DNA from: Ophthalmolycus amberensis
Lineage: Eukaryota; Chordata; Actinopteri; Perciformes; Zoarcidae
Assembly: GCA_024529925.1 (NCBI GenBank)
Contig: JAFEUB010001797.1
Coordinates: 496,001-560,000 of the forward strand
Length of the DNA: 64,000 nt
Reading direction: 5' to 3'
Shown: positions 1 through 11,748 of the stretch, one piece after another
Numbering within the stretch: the stretch's first letter is position 1
How the letters are laid out: each line of letters begins with the position of its first letter
Position numbers and translations under genes: made by a program
The notes under the pieces: model-generated
What the model was told of the DNA's origin: nothing
Databases searched by the model: none
What the model saw: only the letters and a program-made list of their open reading frames with translations

Positions 1-696
1 GCAGAAAATGTACTAAATGTCCTTTAATAGCTCTCACGGGTTAAAGGAGGCCGTCAGAGGGTGGATCACAAAAACACAAAGAGGTGTCGTAGATGGAATT
101 CCTGGCTCAAGGCCCTCCTGCGCTCGGGGCTTTCAACACCATCCAGCCAGCATCCGAGATGCAGCTGCCCCAACACTGCATCCTGGATCACATACTACCT
201 CACTGGCCGGCCACTCTGACCATCAATCTAAACGATAGATATCCTGATTTTGCTGATGTTTTTCAGAAATTCAATAAATACATGGTCTATATGAAATAAC
301 CAGATAAAGTTGATTTTTTTTATGTGTGAATTAAGTACTTAAAAATTAAAAGTTCAGATATTTTTTTTCTTCTTCTCAGTATCAAGTGAAATTAGTGAGA
401 ATTTTTTATTTATTTCCAGCCATACACTTACTATGTTTGCATAATTAAACTGGTTAATAGTTTGATTTACCTACACTGGGGAATTCTCAGAAGCAGAACT
501 CGTATCAATTAAAATTTTCTGCGAAATTTGAATTAGTGTGCGCTTGACATGATCAATTAAGACAATGTAATTGTGTACCACGACATCTTGATAGATGATC
601 CAGGTCCAATCAAAAACGTTCCAGCCCTGGATGTGTTTTTGTGTTTGTGCGTGCATGTTGCCTTCCACCAATAAAACAGAAAGAGTTGATATTCAC
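1..696. other. Intron 6 sequence of the truncated unit-0 copy
   Basis: No exon is seen here. The stretch is the start of a 2501-bp block repeated almost base for base at 4429-6930. Its counterpart in unit 1 lies inside the intron between exon 7 and exon 6. The open frames in it on both strands do not survive in unit 3, where indels and a replaced segment break them, so I treat them as non-coding. Confidence 0.6.
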
Positions 697-1017
697 CTCT
701 TGTTTTTAAATTGCCCAGCAGTGACCGTTTCTCCTTTGAAAAGACCCTCCAGCCAAAGGAAATCCCTCATCCCTTCAGGAATCAGTACATATTTTATTCC
801 CTGCCAAAAGGACGAGGATGACAGATTTGTGGGATATGAAGCAATACAATATCACATGTTAAATTTGAGTTTGAGTACCTCATCTTTAGGGGCAGATGTA
901 TATCCGAACCTCCGCCACAAATTCAGCGACATAGTGATAGAATGGGCGGTGTGAACGTACACCGATGTCCTGTGTCCCACGTCTTCCTCATAACCTTTGA
1001 TGGCTGCACCGTTCATC
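697..1017 (-). pseudogene. Truncated ST6GALNAC-like copy (unit 0), exons 6 and 5 only
   Basis: Two minus-strand exons are visible: exon 5 (879-1017) and exon 6 (697-800). Both are flanked by AG and GT and are the same as exons 5 and 6 of unit 1. Exon 5 begins inside the Arg codon that ends sialylmotif L and reads MNGAAIKGYEEDVG. Exon 6 reads GIKYVLIPEGMRDF. Exons 4 to 1 are absent, because at 2501 the sequence jumps straight into the downstream flank of unit 1. Exons 7 to 9 would lie left of the window. The copy has lost its anchor, stem and half of motif L, so it cannot make the enzyme. Confidence 0.8.
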
Positions 1018-1316
1018 CTGTCGCACAAACACAAAAATGAATTTTCTTTCGCTTAGAAATTAATTTATATGAAAAAATATAAGCATAATCAAGTTTATTG
1101 GTTGCTTTGTTATCCATAAGATTATTATTTTTAATAATGGTTGGAGGCTGGTCCAAATGACACTGTGAAAGGTGAGCCGAGGATCAACCAAAGACAAATC
1201 AAGTAAATCAGATTTAACGTGTCTTTGTTTTCTGTGAACATTACCAAATGTTATTTTAGGCCAGAGGGAAAAACCCAGAGAGGATATTTCATATTTCATG
1301 CAGTGGAAAATGCCTA

Positions 1317-2501
1317 TGCCGTGTTCACACCAAACGCGGCGCGAATTGTTAATCGAGTCATCGAGTCAGCTAGCCAAACCTGTCTGGTGTACAGCTAGTA
1401 CAGAAGCTTCGCATGTACTGCTTCCCTTTCCCGCTAGTCTGCTGTCTGATTGTGAGGTCAGGCTGATCTGATATCAGCTCTTTGGCTGCAGAATCTCCGC
1501 CAAAGTTCTCCTCTCAAACGGGTCTTGGAGGAGTACTGCTCGCGCTGGGGCTCGCGCGTAGAGACTTCTCCTGACGAGAACGCGCAGCTAGGGGGGCAAA
1601 ATCGTTCTGGCCCCACACTGAATCTATTTGAGGGCGCTGATTGGCTAAATTGTATGTCACTCATTTATATCTTTATCAGCAATTGGCTAAACTGCTTCAT
1701 AGACCCGTCTCTTTTGGGCCAAAACGATTAGGCCCCCCTAGCTGCGCGTTCTCAGACGTATCGTGCACTGCACACAGGGGGAGAGGACGAGCAGGAAAAG
1801 CATATATTTTGCGCAGATATCATATTTAGCACACATTACTGGGTACATTCCACAGTTCAAAAACACAAATATTGACAATTTGTATAATTTATGATTATTA
1901 TAATATTCTTTTTTTTGTGTGGCTCATGGTGGGGCCAGGCCCAATGGCCCTCTATTGACCAGCCGCAACTGCGGCGATTTGTAAAAAGTCTGAATTCATG
2001 TTTTGTTAGTTCTCTCCGCAAGACGACAAGCAAATAACTTTTAAAATACTTGTCTTCTCAATGGAGCTCGTATTGATCGGTGCTAGGCTATGCTAACATT
2101 GTAGCAGCTCCATCAACACAACGTCATATAGACGTAAATACGGCAGGGTCTTTTTCATTGTTTGTACCATATGGTTTACACACACACATTTATACACATA
2201 GTTTGGTCCGGTCTCTATTGATATGAGGTATCGTAGAGCTCTGGGTGAACACAGACGGCTACAGTATTTGTTTCCTGATTCAACAACGGCAGGACGTCAG
2301 TGATGACAGGAGAAACATCTCAACGCTGATAGGCTATCTCGCCGCAGCGTCATGCCATTTTTTCGGCGAAGTTGAAAAATGTCAACTCACGCGTTTGGGG
2401 CATTTTGGCGGTTGACGCGAATTCGTGCAACTTTGCCTGAATTTGCGCCAGGCCAAACGCGCCATGGCAAATTCGCGTCACTCCAGTCTCATCGCGTCTG
2501 T
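1317..2501. mobile_element. Truncated TIR DNA element, left end only (unit 0)
   Basis: The left terminus TGCCGTGTTCACACCAAA starts at 1317. In unit 1 the same element runs to an inverted right terminus at 6994, but here it stops at 2501, where unit 0 is fused to the next unit. No transposase frame is visible. The superfamily is not assigned. The flanking CTA/TTA would suit a 3-bp TWA duplication of the Harbinger type, but this is weak. Confidence 0.5.
1576..1753. mobile_element. Nested 178-bp MITE with long inverted ends
   Basis: GAGAACGCGCAGCTAGGGGG at the left is mirrored by the inverse of the right end, which reads CCCCCTAGCTGCGCGTTCTC. The match continues inward around AATCGTTTTGGCCC. 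The whole is an almost palindromic 178-bp unit with no coding capacity, sitting inside the larger TIR element. The same insertion is at 6004-6181 and 21880-22057. Confidence 0.65.
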
Positions 2502-3286
2502 GCAACAAGAGACGTTGTAGAGAGACATTGTTGTATGAACTTTTGTTTCTTACACTGAATACAATTACGAAAATGGACCTTATTATAAATGATGACTCAA
2601 CAACTGAGAAGCTACTTCACTTAAAACAAGCTAACTGCTCAAATTAGCTGAAACTTAATAACTGTTATAAAGCCCTCCGATAAGTCCTGCAGGTAGGTTA
2701 TGATGCCCAGTTTTTTCTGAAAACTGTTCTACCAGATATTGCTAAAACTTTCTGTTGACATTGGAGACAATAGTTTGTGGTGCTGTTAAACTGCGCCTTG
2801 AGAGACCCTACTTGTATTTTGCCCAACCCATTCACATCGACGAGTGCCGTTCAAAACCGTTCAAGTGTGAAGTCAATCGGTTGTTGTGAAAATAAAGGCC
2901 GGACAGGGACTCCTTCCATTTGAGTTGTATGAGGGCCGAATGAATATTAGGATATCTAACAAACACAATCGGAAAACAAAACTCTCACATATTGTCTCAC
3001 AGGGTTTGGTTAAACAATATAAATATTTAAAAAAGTCTGTGGGAAAAAATGCTTCTTTGACCCATGGTAACAACGTGAAGGACCCGGAAATCAGTTTGGC
3101 CATTATGTAAAATTCACTTCAAAGCCCAGCGCTCTACCTGAGCGCTTTGTAAACACACACACAAAACTTCCATTGGCACTTCTGGCCTCCCCGAGTCAAA
3201 CCAACTTTCAACCATGCTGAGTTGACTGTCATTTCTGCTGATAGCGCCCACTCAGTCGGCTGACATCATTTGAAGCCGGTGCATTC
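2502..3286. other. 3' flank of unit 1, no gene
   Basis: Starts at the unit 0/unit 1 junction and matches 17480-18230, 38268-38736 and 60150-60921. A 74-codon plus-strand frame (2886-3110) and an overlapping minus-strand frame are open in all four units. However, the units are too similar for that to mean selection, and no family is recognised. The segment probably includes the 3' UTR of the sialyltransferase. Confidence 0.45.
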
Positions 3287-4428
3287 TCAGTGCTTCGGTG
3301 TAACACTTGGCGATCCTGTTTCTGGCAACGTTTTTTGATATAGCTTTATTATTTTGCTGTCGTGTAGTCTTTTCCACAGATTCTTCTCCATGATATAGTC
3401 GTGGTTGGCGTATAAAATTAAATTGGTTTTAACAAGCTTCTCAATGTAGTAGTTGGAGTATTTCCTGAAGTCCTCAGTCATGAATCCATATGCACTCACC
3501 TGCCAACGTCAAGAACAGAACAGAGACGGTTGAGAATCATTCACAGCAAAAAAGGTTGGATGAAAGAAAAGTTTGACATTTTGAGAAATATGCTCATTCA
3601 ATTTCTTGTGGAAAGTTAGATGAATGAGTCTGTCCGAAAAATTGGAGGCTACAGCCAGCCGATGATTAGCTTAATGAAGTGATAAACTACACATATTCAG
3701 AGTTAATGTCTGTACATTTTTGGATGCATAGTTCATGTTAGAGGTGTGGTTAACTACAGTATGGACGACATGTGGCTTAAGTAATATTAACTTACAGTGT
3801 CACAGGTTTGCAGAGCCAGGAATACAGTGAATGCCCCATTGGTTGGTCTGACGATCGACCAGTGTGAAGAATTCAGATGAGGAGAATTTAAGAACCTGTG
3901 GACAATGAAAAGTGTTAAATAAACATACATAAAAAAACATCAAGACAAACTACAGCCTCTAAATAGACCATGAATGTGTAATGTAAAGTAAAAGGTTTGG
4001 GTAGGATTGTGAGAGGAGGGTGACCTGTTTCGAACGTATCTGAGGAAATCCTGGTGCAGAACATAGAAGCGGGTCTCACTGTACTGTCCGGAATAGTAGT
4101 TCCTTGGCCTGCAGGGTTGAAATACAAAGTCAAGAGCTTAACACAACTCATATAAATGTTCACATATATATTGCAGTTACACTTTCCATACTCCATATGA
4201 CATGCTACTCCCTAAGAGTGTAGAGAATGGGCAGGAAACAATTTTATGTATAATAAAAAAACAGACGATTAACTTTTAGTGCTGCAAGAAGACAATGTGG
4301 GTTTAGTGTTTCTCGAACTACAGTGTATGAGTTTTGCTTCTTGAATGGCAGGATTGAATTACCAGATTTTTGAATTTCTGCTTGAGCGACAAAGGAGCAT
4401 CGTGTATGTTTGACATGACCTGTAACCT

Positions 4429-6930
4429 GCAGAAAATGTACTAAATGTCCTTTAATAGCTCTCACGGGTTAAAGGAGGCCGTCAGAGGGTGGATCACAAA
4501 AACACAAAGAGGTGTCGTAGATGGAATTCCTGGCTCAAGGCCCTCCTGCGCTCGGGGCTTTCAACACCATCCAGCCAGCATCCGAGATGCAGCTGCCCCA
4601 ACACTGCATCCTGGATCACATACTACCTCACTGGCCGGCCACTCTGACCATCAATCTAAACGATAGATATCCTGATTTTGCTGATGTTTTTCAGAAATTC
4701 AATAAATACATGGTCTATATGAAATAACCAGATAAAGTTGATTTTTTTTATGTGTGAATTAAGTACTTAAAAATTAAAAGTTCAGATATTTTTTTTCTTC
4801 TTCTCAGTATCAAGTGAAATTAGTGAGAATTTTTTATTTATTTCCAGCCATACACTTACTATGTTTGCATAATTAAACTGGTTAATAGTTTGATTTACCT
4901 ACACTGGGGAATTCTCAGAAGCAGAACTCGTATCAATTAAAATTTTCTGCGAAATTTGAATTAGTGTGCGCTTGACATGATCAATTAAGACAATGTAATT
5001 GTGTACCACGACATCTTGATAGATGATCCAGGTCCAATCAAAAACGTTCCAGCCCTGGATGTGTTTTTGTGTTTGTGCGTGCATGTTGCCTTCCACCAAT
5101 AAAACAGAAAGAGTTGATATTCACCTCTTGTTTTTAAATTGCCCAGCAGTGACCGTTTCTCCTTTGAAAAGACCCTCCAGCCAAAGGAAATCCCTCATCC
5201 CTTCAGGAATCAGTACATATTTTATTCCCTGCCAAAAGGACGAGGATGACAGATTTGTGGGATATGAAGCAATACAATATCACATGTTAAATTTGAGTTT
5301 GAGTACCTCATCTTTAGGGGCAGATGTATATCCGAACCTCCGCCACAAATTCAGCGACATAGTGATAGAATGGGCGGTGTGAACGTACACCGATGTCCTG
5401 TGTCCCACGTCTTCCTCATAACCTTTGATGGCTGCACCGTTCATCCTGTCGCACAAACACAAAAATGAATTTTCTTTCGCTTAGAAATTAATTTATATGA
5501 AAAAATATAAGCATAATCAAGTTTATTGGTTGCTTTGTTATCCATAAGATTATTATTTTTAATAATGGTTGGAGGCTGGTCCAAATGACACTGTGAAAGG
5601 TGAGCCGAGGATCAACCAAAGACAAATCAAGTAAATCAGATTTAACGTGTCTTTGTTTTCTGTGAACATTACCAAATGTTATTTTAGGCCAGAGGGAAAA
5701 ACCCAGAGAGGATATTTCATATTTCATGCAGTGGAAAATGCCTATGCCGTGTTCACACCAAACGCGGCGCGAATTGTTAATCGAGTCATCGAGTCAGCTA
5801 GCCAAACCTGTCTGGTGTACAGCTAGTACAGAAGCTTCGCATGTACTGCTTCCCTTTCCCGCTAGTCTGCTGTCTGATTGTGAGGTCAGGCTGATCTGAT
5901 ATCAGCTCTTTGGCTGCAGAATCTCCGCCAAAGTTCTCCTCTCAAACGGGTCTTGGAGGAGTACTGCTCGCGCTGGGGCTCGCGCGTAGAGACTTCTCCT
6001 GACGAGAACGCGCAGCTAGGGGGGCAAAATCGTTCTGGCCCCACACTGAATCTATTTGAGGGCGCTGATTGGCTAAATTGTATGTCACTCATTTATATCT
6101 TTATCAGCAATTGGCTAAACTGCTTCATAGACCCGTCTCTTTTGGGCCAAAACGATTAGGCCCCCCTAGCTGCGCGTTCTCAGACGTATCGTGCACTGCA
6201 CACAGGGGGAGAGGACGAGCAGGAAAAGCATATATTTTGCGCAGATATCATATTTAGCACACATTACTGGGTACATTCCACAGTTCAAAAACACAAATAT
6301 TGACAATTTGTATAATTTATGATTATTATAATATTCTTTTTTTTGTGTGGCTCATGGTGGGGCCAGGCCCAATGGCCCTCTATTGACCAGCCGCAACTGC
6401 GGCGATTTGTAAAAAGTCTGAATTCATGTTTTGTTAGTTCTCTCCGCAAGACGACAAGCAAATAACTTTTAAAATACTTGTCTTCTCAATGGAGCTCGTA
6501 TTGATCGGTGCTAGGCTATGCTAACATTGTAGCAGCTCCATCAACACAACGTCATATAGACGTAAATACGGCAGGGTCTTTTTCATTGTTTGTACCATAT
6601 GGTTTACACACACACATTTATACACATAGTTTGGTCCGGTCTCTATTGATATGAGGTATCGTAGAGCTCTGGGTGAACACAGACGGCTACAGTATTTGTT
6701 TCCTGATTCAACAACGGCAGGACGTCAGTGATGACAGGAGAAACATCTCAACGCTGATAGGCTATCTCGCCGCAGCGTCATGCCATTTTTTCGGCGAAGT
6801 TGAAAAATTTCAACTCACGCGTTTGGGGCATTTTGGCGGTTGACGCGAATTCGTGCAACTTTGCCTGAATTTGCGCCAGGCCAAACGCGCCATGGCAAAT
6901 TCACGTCACTCCAGTCTCATCGCGTCTGTG
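4429..6930. repeat. 2.5-kb block duplicated at 1-2501
   Basis: Offset is constant at 4428 bp. I saw two substitutions over about 2500 bp, near 2370/6798 and 2474/6902. The block contains introns 6 and 5, exons 6 and 5, and most of a TIR element. Identity this high means a very recent duplication, gene conversion, or an assembly duplication. Confidence 0.85.
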
Positions 6931-6994
6931 CATAGACTTTATATGTAATGTACTCACGCGAATAATTCGCGCCGCAGTTGGTGTGAACACGGCA
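5745..6994. mobile_element. Non-autonomous TIR DNA element in intron 4 (unit 1)
   Basis: Left end TGCCGTGTTCACACCAAA and right end TTGGTGTGAACACGGCA are inverted copies, followed inward by GCGGCGCGAAT and ATTCGCGCCGC. There is no transposase ORF. About 930 bp present in unit 2 (20740-21670) is missing here. It carries the nested MITE at 6004-6181. Confidence 0.6.
6004..6181. mobile_element. Nested 178-bp MITE (unit 1)
   Basis: Same near-palindromic element as at 1576-1753, at the identical site in the host TIR element, so it arrived before the units duplicated. Confidence 0.6.
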
Positions 6995-7618
6995 TTAGCA
7001 GTCATGAAATGTTCTTCTCTGATTCGTCACGCCCCTATCACGTGACCAGTTCCCGGAAGATCACAAACAACAACAGTCTTCATTACGATCTACCTGCTTA
7101 ATTTAACACGGACAACTGATTACAGGTGTTGCTGACCTTGTTGTTTTTACGAGCAGCTGTTCAGTTAAAGTCTGTATTTATGGATTGTGACCTAAATATC
7201 AGATGAAATAATCAGCATTAAATACATCTGTATCAATAACCTAGATAATTAATAAAGGCACAGGTAAATATGACTACATCTTTGGTTTGAATATACGTAT
7301 ACTGCCATCTAGTGGTAGAATGGTTCAACACTTTTACAGTCTGTGCACTGCGTTCACTCAAGCAACAGCACAATATGTGGAAAAATAAATAAAAGTGCCA
7401 ACAGCAACAACTCTGCGCACACAAAAATGACTTTGATTAAACTATATTACGAACTGTATTACATCAGACAATGCACAGATTAATCAAACAACTTGATTCT
7501 TACTGTGTACATGGATAAATGAATATTAAATCGCATGTAGTCAACTACTGTTGCTAACACACTCCCATCGGCCCAAGATTATTTTACTTTTATTTTAAAT
7601 GCCACAATGTGAATATAC

Positions 7619-7657
7619 AGTCTATGTGCACAAGACATATCCTTGTGCACATAGACT
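7619..7657. repeat. Perfect 16-bp stem hairpin in intron 4
   Basis: AGTCTATGTGCACAAG is followed by a 7-base loop and then its exact reverse complement. It is preserved in unit 2 (24314-24352) and unit 3 (44317-44355). It may be the core of an old MITE; no function is known to me. Confidence 0.7.
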
Positions 7658-9264
7658 TACACGGCATACAAGGAGATCCACACCATAACTAAATATTGAC
7701 TTGATAGAAAAACATGTGCTCCTGATATCACAGGGTTTTATGATGTTCATCCTTATTTATTTACCTATCAGATTGCTTTAAATCTTATCTTAATTAGTGC
7801 CTAACAGAACAAATCAAAGGGTTTCTTACCGAAAAACGTAATCGTGGGCATCAATTTCTTTCCCCATTTTAGAGCCATTTAGGATTCCTCCAGTGCCCAC
7901 CACAGCACAGCGCAGACACTTGTCACTGCCTGTCTTTGGAGGGAGTAGTGGCTCGTTTGGCTTTGGGATCAAATTCACTGCAGGCATCACTTCTGCAAAA
8001 ATACCCCCCCCAAAAAAACATATTAAATGCATTTTAAGATGCAAAATAGTTCACAACATTTTCCGCAAGCAAAACTTTCTTTAATGTGTTAGCTTTTTAC
8101 AGTCACAATGTCTTTAATGACAATGTGAAAGGTCTGGCTCATAGTGATGAACTGGAAGAACCAGTTTTAACCTGAATCTCATCCTCTTTCCTAAGAAGTC
8201 CAGCAGCTGTACGTCACCTGCTCAGCATCAAAGGACAGCGAGAGACTGGCTGGGGAAGACAGCGGAGCATTTACACGCTTGGCACGCGGAAGAATTTCCA
8301 GTTGGCTGCATTCTACAACCTCACAACCTCACCACTAGATGCCTCCCAAATCCTACACATTGCACCTATAAAATATCTAATTTAAAACTATTGGTCATGC
8401 AGAGGGAACTCTGTACTAAATTCAAATTTAGCACATATTTTAAACACATTTTTCTGCGATATCTGCAATGACCTCAGTTGGTTCAGGTTATGATAGGTCG
8501 TAGGGCAGTGAGTCCCGCGACAGTTTTTGCACATTTTAGCAAATATCTGGTGACACATATTAACACCTACCATCATGTTTGTACTCCATAAAACCAAAAG
8601 GATTGTTAAAATGTGAAAGCCGGTTCCACTCGCTCATGTTGGTTCTGTGCATAAACATGCGGACGTTGGGGAGGAAAGTCTTCTGGAAGCCTTCATCCTC
8701 AGAGTTTCGCAGAGACTCTGCACATGTCTGAGAATGTAAGATCAAATGTTAAACTATGAAATAAAGTAAAATGAAATAGAAAAAACACCTTTTCAATGTG
8801 TCTAAAACCATTGATCTAATGAAGCTGTTACAGAGGAAACATCAGGAAAAAAAGCCGAACAAATCCAACAGATCGACAAATTTAAAAATGAAATTGATTG
8901 CTCTGAAACTTTAAGTGAAAAGCAAACACAAAACCCATACAGCTCACGCCAAATACACACAAATGAACACATAACTGTGCGGATTACCCCAGTAGCAACA
9001 AAGATAATACATTTGCTATGTTTCTGTCCTTTCTTGTCCTAACATGCTTACTGTCTGCCTGGGTGGAGCATCCTGGTTATAAATATCATCAAAATCCCAC
9101 CGAGGAGCCTTCTTGAAGGATTTTCGGGAGAGGACGGGCATGGGAGTCTCAGGCACAGCGCCAGGTGTAGTGCGTCTCGTTTGATCACTTTTTACCTCTG
9201 CCCCGTTTGTTTTTGTGGAATCAGCTATTTTTGTCAAGTTTATTTTTGTCAAGACCGGAGAGTC

Positions 9265-10732
9265 TGTAAGATACTACAACTAAACTACCACCAGATGGCG
9301 GGGTCGAGTGACTCGGCCAAAATGGCGGTGGTGGTGCTGTATGTAATCACGTGTGCCGATGCACACGCGTGTTGTGAGGCGATCGTTTGAACGGGGTTTC
9401 CCCCAGGGGCAGACTATGTGCGTGTGAGTTAGGGGAGAGACAAGAAAGAGAGCAAAGGTGGGGGTCATGAATCAAACTTCTGCGTGCGGTCCGCATTGTA
9501 GTGAGAATGGGGATCGCTGGCCGTATCGTACACAAAGTGCCGTTGTCGGTAGAACTGCCGGCAGTTATGTACGATAGCCGAGATTCCACACTTCACTCAC
9601 AGAGCTGATTTAATGAGGAGAGAATACCACACGAAGTGTAATAAAACAAATGAAAATAAATCAAAAATAAATCCCAAGCAAACAGTCATAGCAGTTAATA
9701 CACAATGCAACGGAGCTTCTCTGGTCCGTAACGATTGCGCAATACCTCGATATCACGCGACAGTAACTTAAACACACAAAAACACGGGAATATCAACATA
9801 TAAATGAATGGCCTGAATTAAACTTAAGTTAATTTAAGTTAAGCTATGCCCAGATACCATGAACCTTACTTTTAGATGCTTTTCGTTGCAACGTTGTAGA
9901 GCGTTTGTGGCAGGATCTGTCCTTTTTCCTCCAGAAGGAAAAGGGGGGGGGGGGGGGTTGCTTGCAACGCGGCCTTGCAGTGGGCGCTGTGTGTCGCACG
10001 GCTTTTGCTGGTGCGGCTTCGGTCCGTTGGCGTGGCTCTGGAGCAAACGCAGGTCCGATCTGTACTCGCTGCAGGGAGGACAGTTAACTTCGGATGAGAC
10101 GCGACGTGGTCCGTGCGTCTTATCGGGAATCATCGGTGGAGGATTGAGGCTTTGTCGTCTTTCCTCCTGCCGGCATGTGTGCACAAAAAGAAAAAGGAGC
10201 GGAGACGGGTCTCGTTGGAGGGATCCGTCTCAGCGGGGTAAGGGAGCCTTACTCAAAGTGGAGCACTGTTTCGTCCAGCGAAATGGCTCGTGACCTGTCA
10301 GGGTTTGAGGAGGGGAGAAGGCCGTTGCTTCCTCGTGGCCAGCGTCGCTAGCGTGGCGCTGGAGGGGGAAAGCTGAATCTTCTGTAGCCTGGACGAGGGT
10401 CCGAGCGAAGAGAGCGTTTGCGTGCCTCCTTCTACCCCGGAGGGATCGGTGGAAAAAGCGTTGAGATGTGAGTTGCCGGCAGTTTTGTAGAACAGTGGTT
10501 GAACCACAAGGGTCCTGGGGTCTCTTGGCCCTCGGCCAATGAGATTGCAGCGGTGCATTCAGGTGACCATGGTTTTTTGGGGGGGGAAATTCACACCCTA
10601 GTGTGAAATTCCTTCCAGAGGAGGTTTGCTCTCATCAAACCACAATCAGGATGAAACCTTTGCTTGCAAAAGCGAAGGCCTGATTCTCTTTGTTCAGACC
10701 ACATGTTGAAGCCATCTGGTCAGACCCCAACA
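9265..10732 (-). mobile_element. Truncated LTR of second retroviral family (LTR-B), unit 1
   Basis: Matches 50530-51997 of the complete solo LTR in unit 3 and ends at the same CCCCAACA terminus, followed by GCAG. The first 600 bp seen in unit 3 are missing, and the cut end abuts exon 2 of the sialyltransferase. It contains a poly-G run near 9940. Open frames here are incidental. Confidence 0.65.
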
Positions 10733-11748
10733 GCAGAGACGAAGTCCACCGCTGCGTCTGTAGAGCGAAGTCCAGGGTCCTCTCAGGTGGAGCACTCGAA
10801 TGGCTCTTACGACGTTATCCTCCCGTCTGTTAGCGTGTCACTTCTTTTATAACACCTTTGGGTTATCTTGACCCCCCTCCTTTCTCACTCGGCACCTGAT
10901 CCATTCTTCGTCATTATGTGTGTGTGCTTATGTTGTGGACGTGTGGAAATCACCTTGCCTCCCGTAGGCCTGATTTTGCAATCCTAACGTCTCTGCATTC
11001 TTACACACACACATTTCTAACTCAGACTGGTTATCTTAATCACAGTTACAATTGTTATAATTTGTTACAGTTGTTATAATCAGTTACAGTTGTTATAATC
11101 AGTTACAGTTGTTATAATCAGTTACAGTTGTTAATCGCTTTATTCAGCACACGCTTGCTTTTAAAATAATTATTAGATTTCCTCTTCTTCTCTCTCTGCA
11201 GCAGTTATTTCCACATCCTTTCGGGCCTGCACCCAGCTCACTTCCTCTTTTCTCACTCACACACATTTCTAACACGCACACATTTCTAACTCAGATTGGT
11301 TATCATCATCACGGTTACAGTTGTTATAATCAGTTACAGTTGTTAATCGCTTTATTTAGCACACGCTTGCTTATAAAATAATCATTGATTTCATCCTACC
11401 TCATTATTATGCTTTTTTTCCTTATTCTTTCTTTTCTTCTCTTCTCAACGGCCGATATTTCCACATCCCTTCAGGATTTCACATTCCCCTCACCCTGCTT
11501 ACTTCCTCAATTTAAACACTCACACAAACTGCACTCTTTCTCAGATACACCTATTATTATTATTATCAGGTTGACATTTGTTAAAATCACTTTACATTTG
11601 TTATGTAATACATGCTTGCTTTAAAATAATTATTCTATTTCATCTTTTAACTCTTAATTTTACGCTTTGTGTCCCTTTAACCTAATTTACAGGCCTACCA
11701 TGTATTCCTCTTTTAAGGCTGGTCCTGGGATCTCAACTCTTTTTGACA
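10733..11748 (-). mobile_element. Reverse-oriented LTR-A fragment (U3 part), unit 1
   Basis: This is the reverse complement of the U3 half of the LTR at 27020-29206. It includes the TATA region (inverse of TTATAAAAG near 10850) and ends at the inverse of TGTCAAAAAGAG at 11748. It is clearly more diverged from the ERV LTRs than those are from each other. It is interrupted at its left by LTR-B. Confidence 0.7.
11040..11132. repeat. 19-bp tandem repeats with TAACTG cores
   Basis: The unit GTTACAGTTGTTATAATCA recurs about four to five times inside the U3 region of the LTR-A fragment. A shorter array of the same TGTAACTG core is in the ERV LTRs (27590-27645 and 34680-34740). The inverse strand gives repeated (T/C)AACTG, the consensus core for MYB-type factors, so it may be an enhancer. 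That role is inferred. Confidence 0.55.

Larger units (their letters stand above)
3287..9240 (-). pseudogene. st6galnac-like: 5'-truncated ST6GALNAC-like sialyltransferase (unit 1)
   Basis: Minus-strand exons, 5' to 3': exon 2 partial (9052 to about 9240), exon 3 (8571-8727), exon 4 (7830-7992), exon 5 (5307-5445), exon 6 (5125-5228), exon 7 (4025-4108), exon 8 (3796-3895), exon 9 (3287-3499, with stop). All junctions are AG/GT and the phases agree, giving an open frame from the stem to the C terminus. Motif L reads CAVVGTGGILNGSKMG, so this copy keeps the Gly that units 2 and 3 changed to Ala but shares their Thr in place of Asn. Motif S reads RPTNGAFTVFLALQTCD. Exon 1 with the signal anchor is not found before unit 2 begins. 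Exon 2 loses identity with units 2 and 3 near 9241, where LTR remnants start. Without an anchor the copy is probably dead unless a distant first exon is used. Confidence 0.8.

Noticed and set aside
595..954. 119-codon plus-strand frame, also at 5023-5382
   Set aside because: It runs antisense over exons 6 and 5 and the intervening intron, crosses their splice sites and breaks in unit 3.
2873..3110. Open frames on both strands conserved in four units
   Set aside because: Paralogues are too similar for conservation to carry weight, the two frames are shadows of one another, and no domain is seen.
4445..4727. Two overlapping plus-strand frames with Pro- and His-rich peptides, in three units
   Set aside because: No family resemblance, and the segment is absent from unit 3. 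Probably a repeat fragment.
4899..5099. 66-codon minus-strand frame between exons 7 and 6 (FDWTWIIYQDVVVHN), present in units 0-2
   Set aside because: Exons 6 and 7 already join in phase without it, and in unit 3 a one-base gain breaks the frame. Intronic.
9859..10293. 144-codon plus-strand frame with a poly-Gly run
   Set aside because: Lies in LTR-B. The poly-G length differs in the unit 3 copy and shifts the frame.
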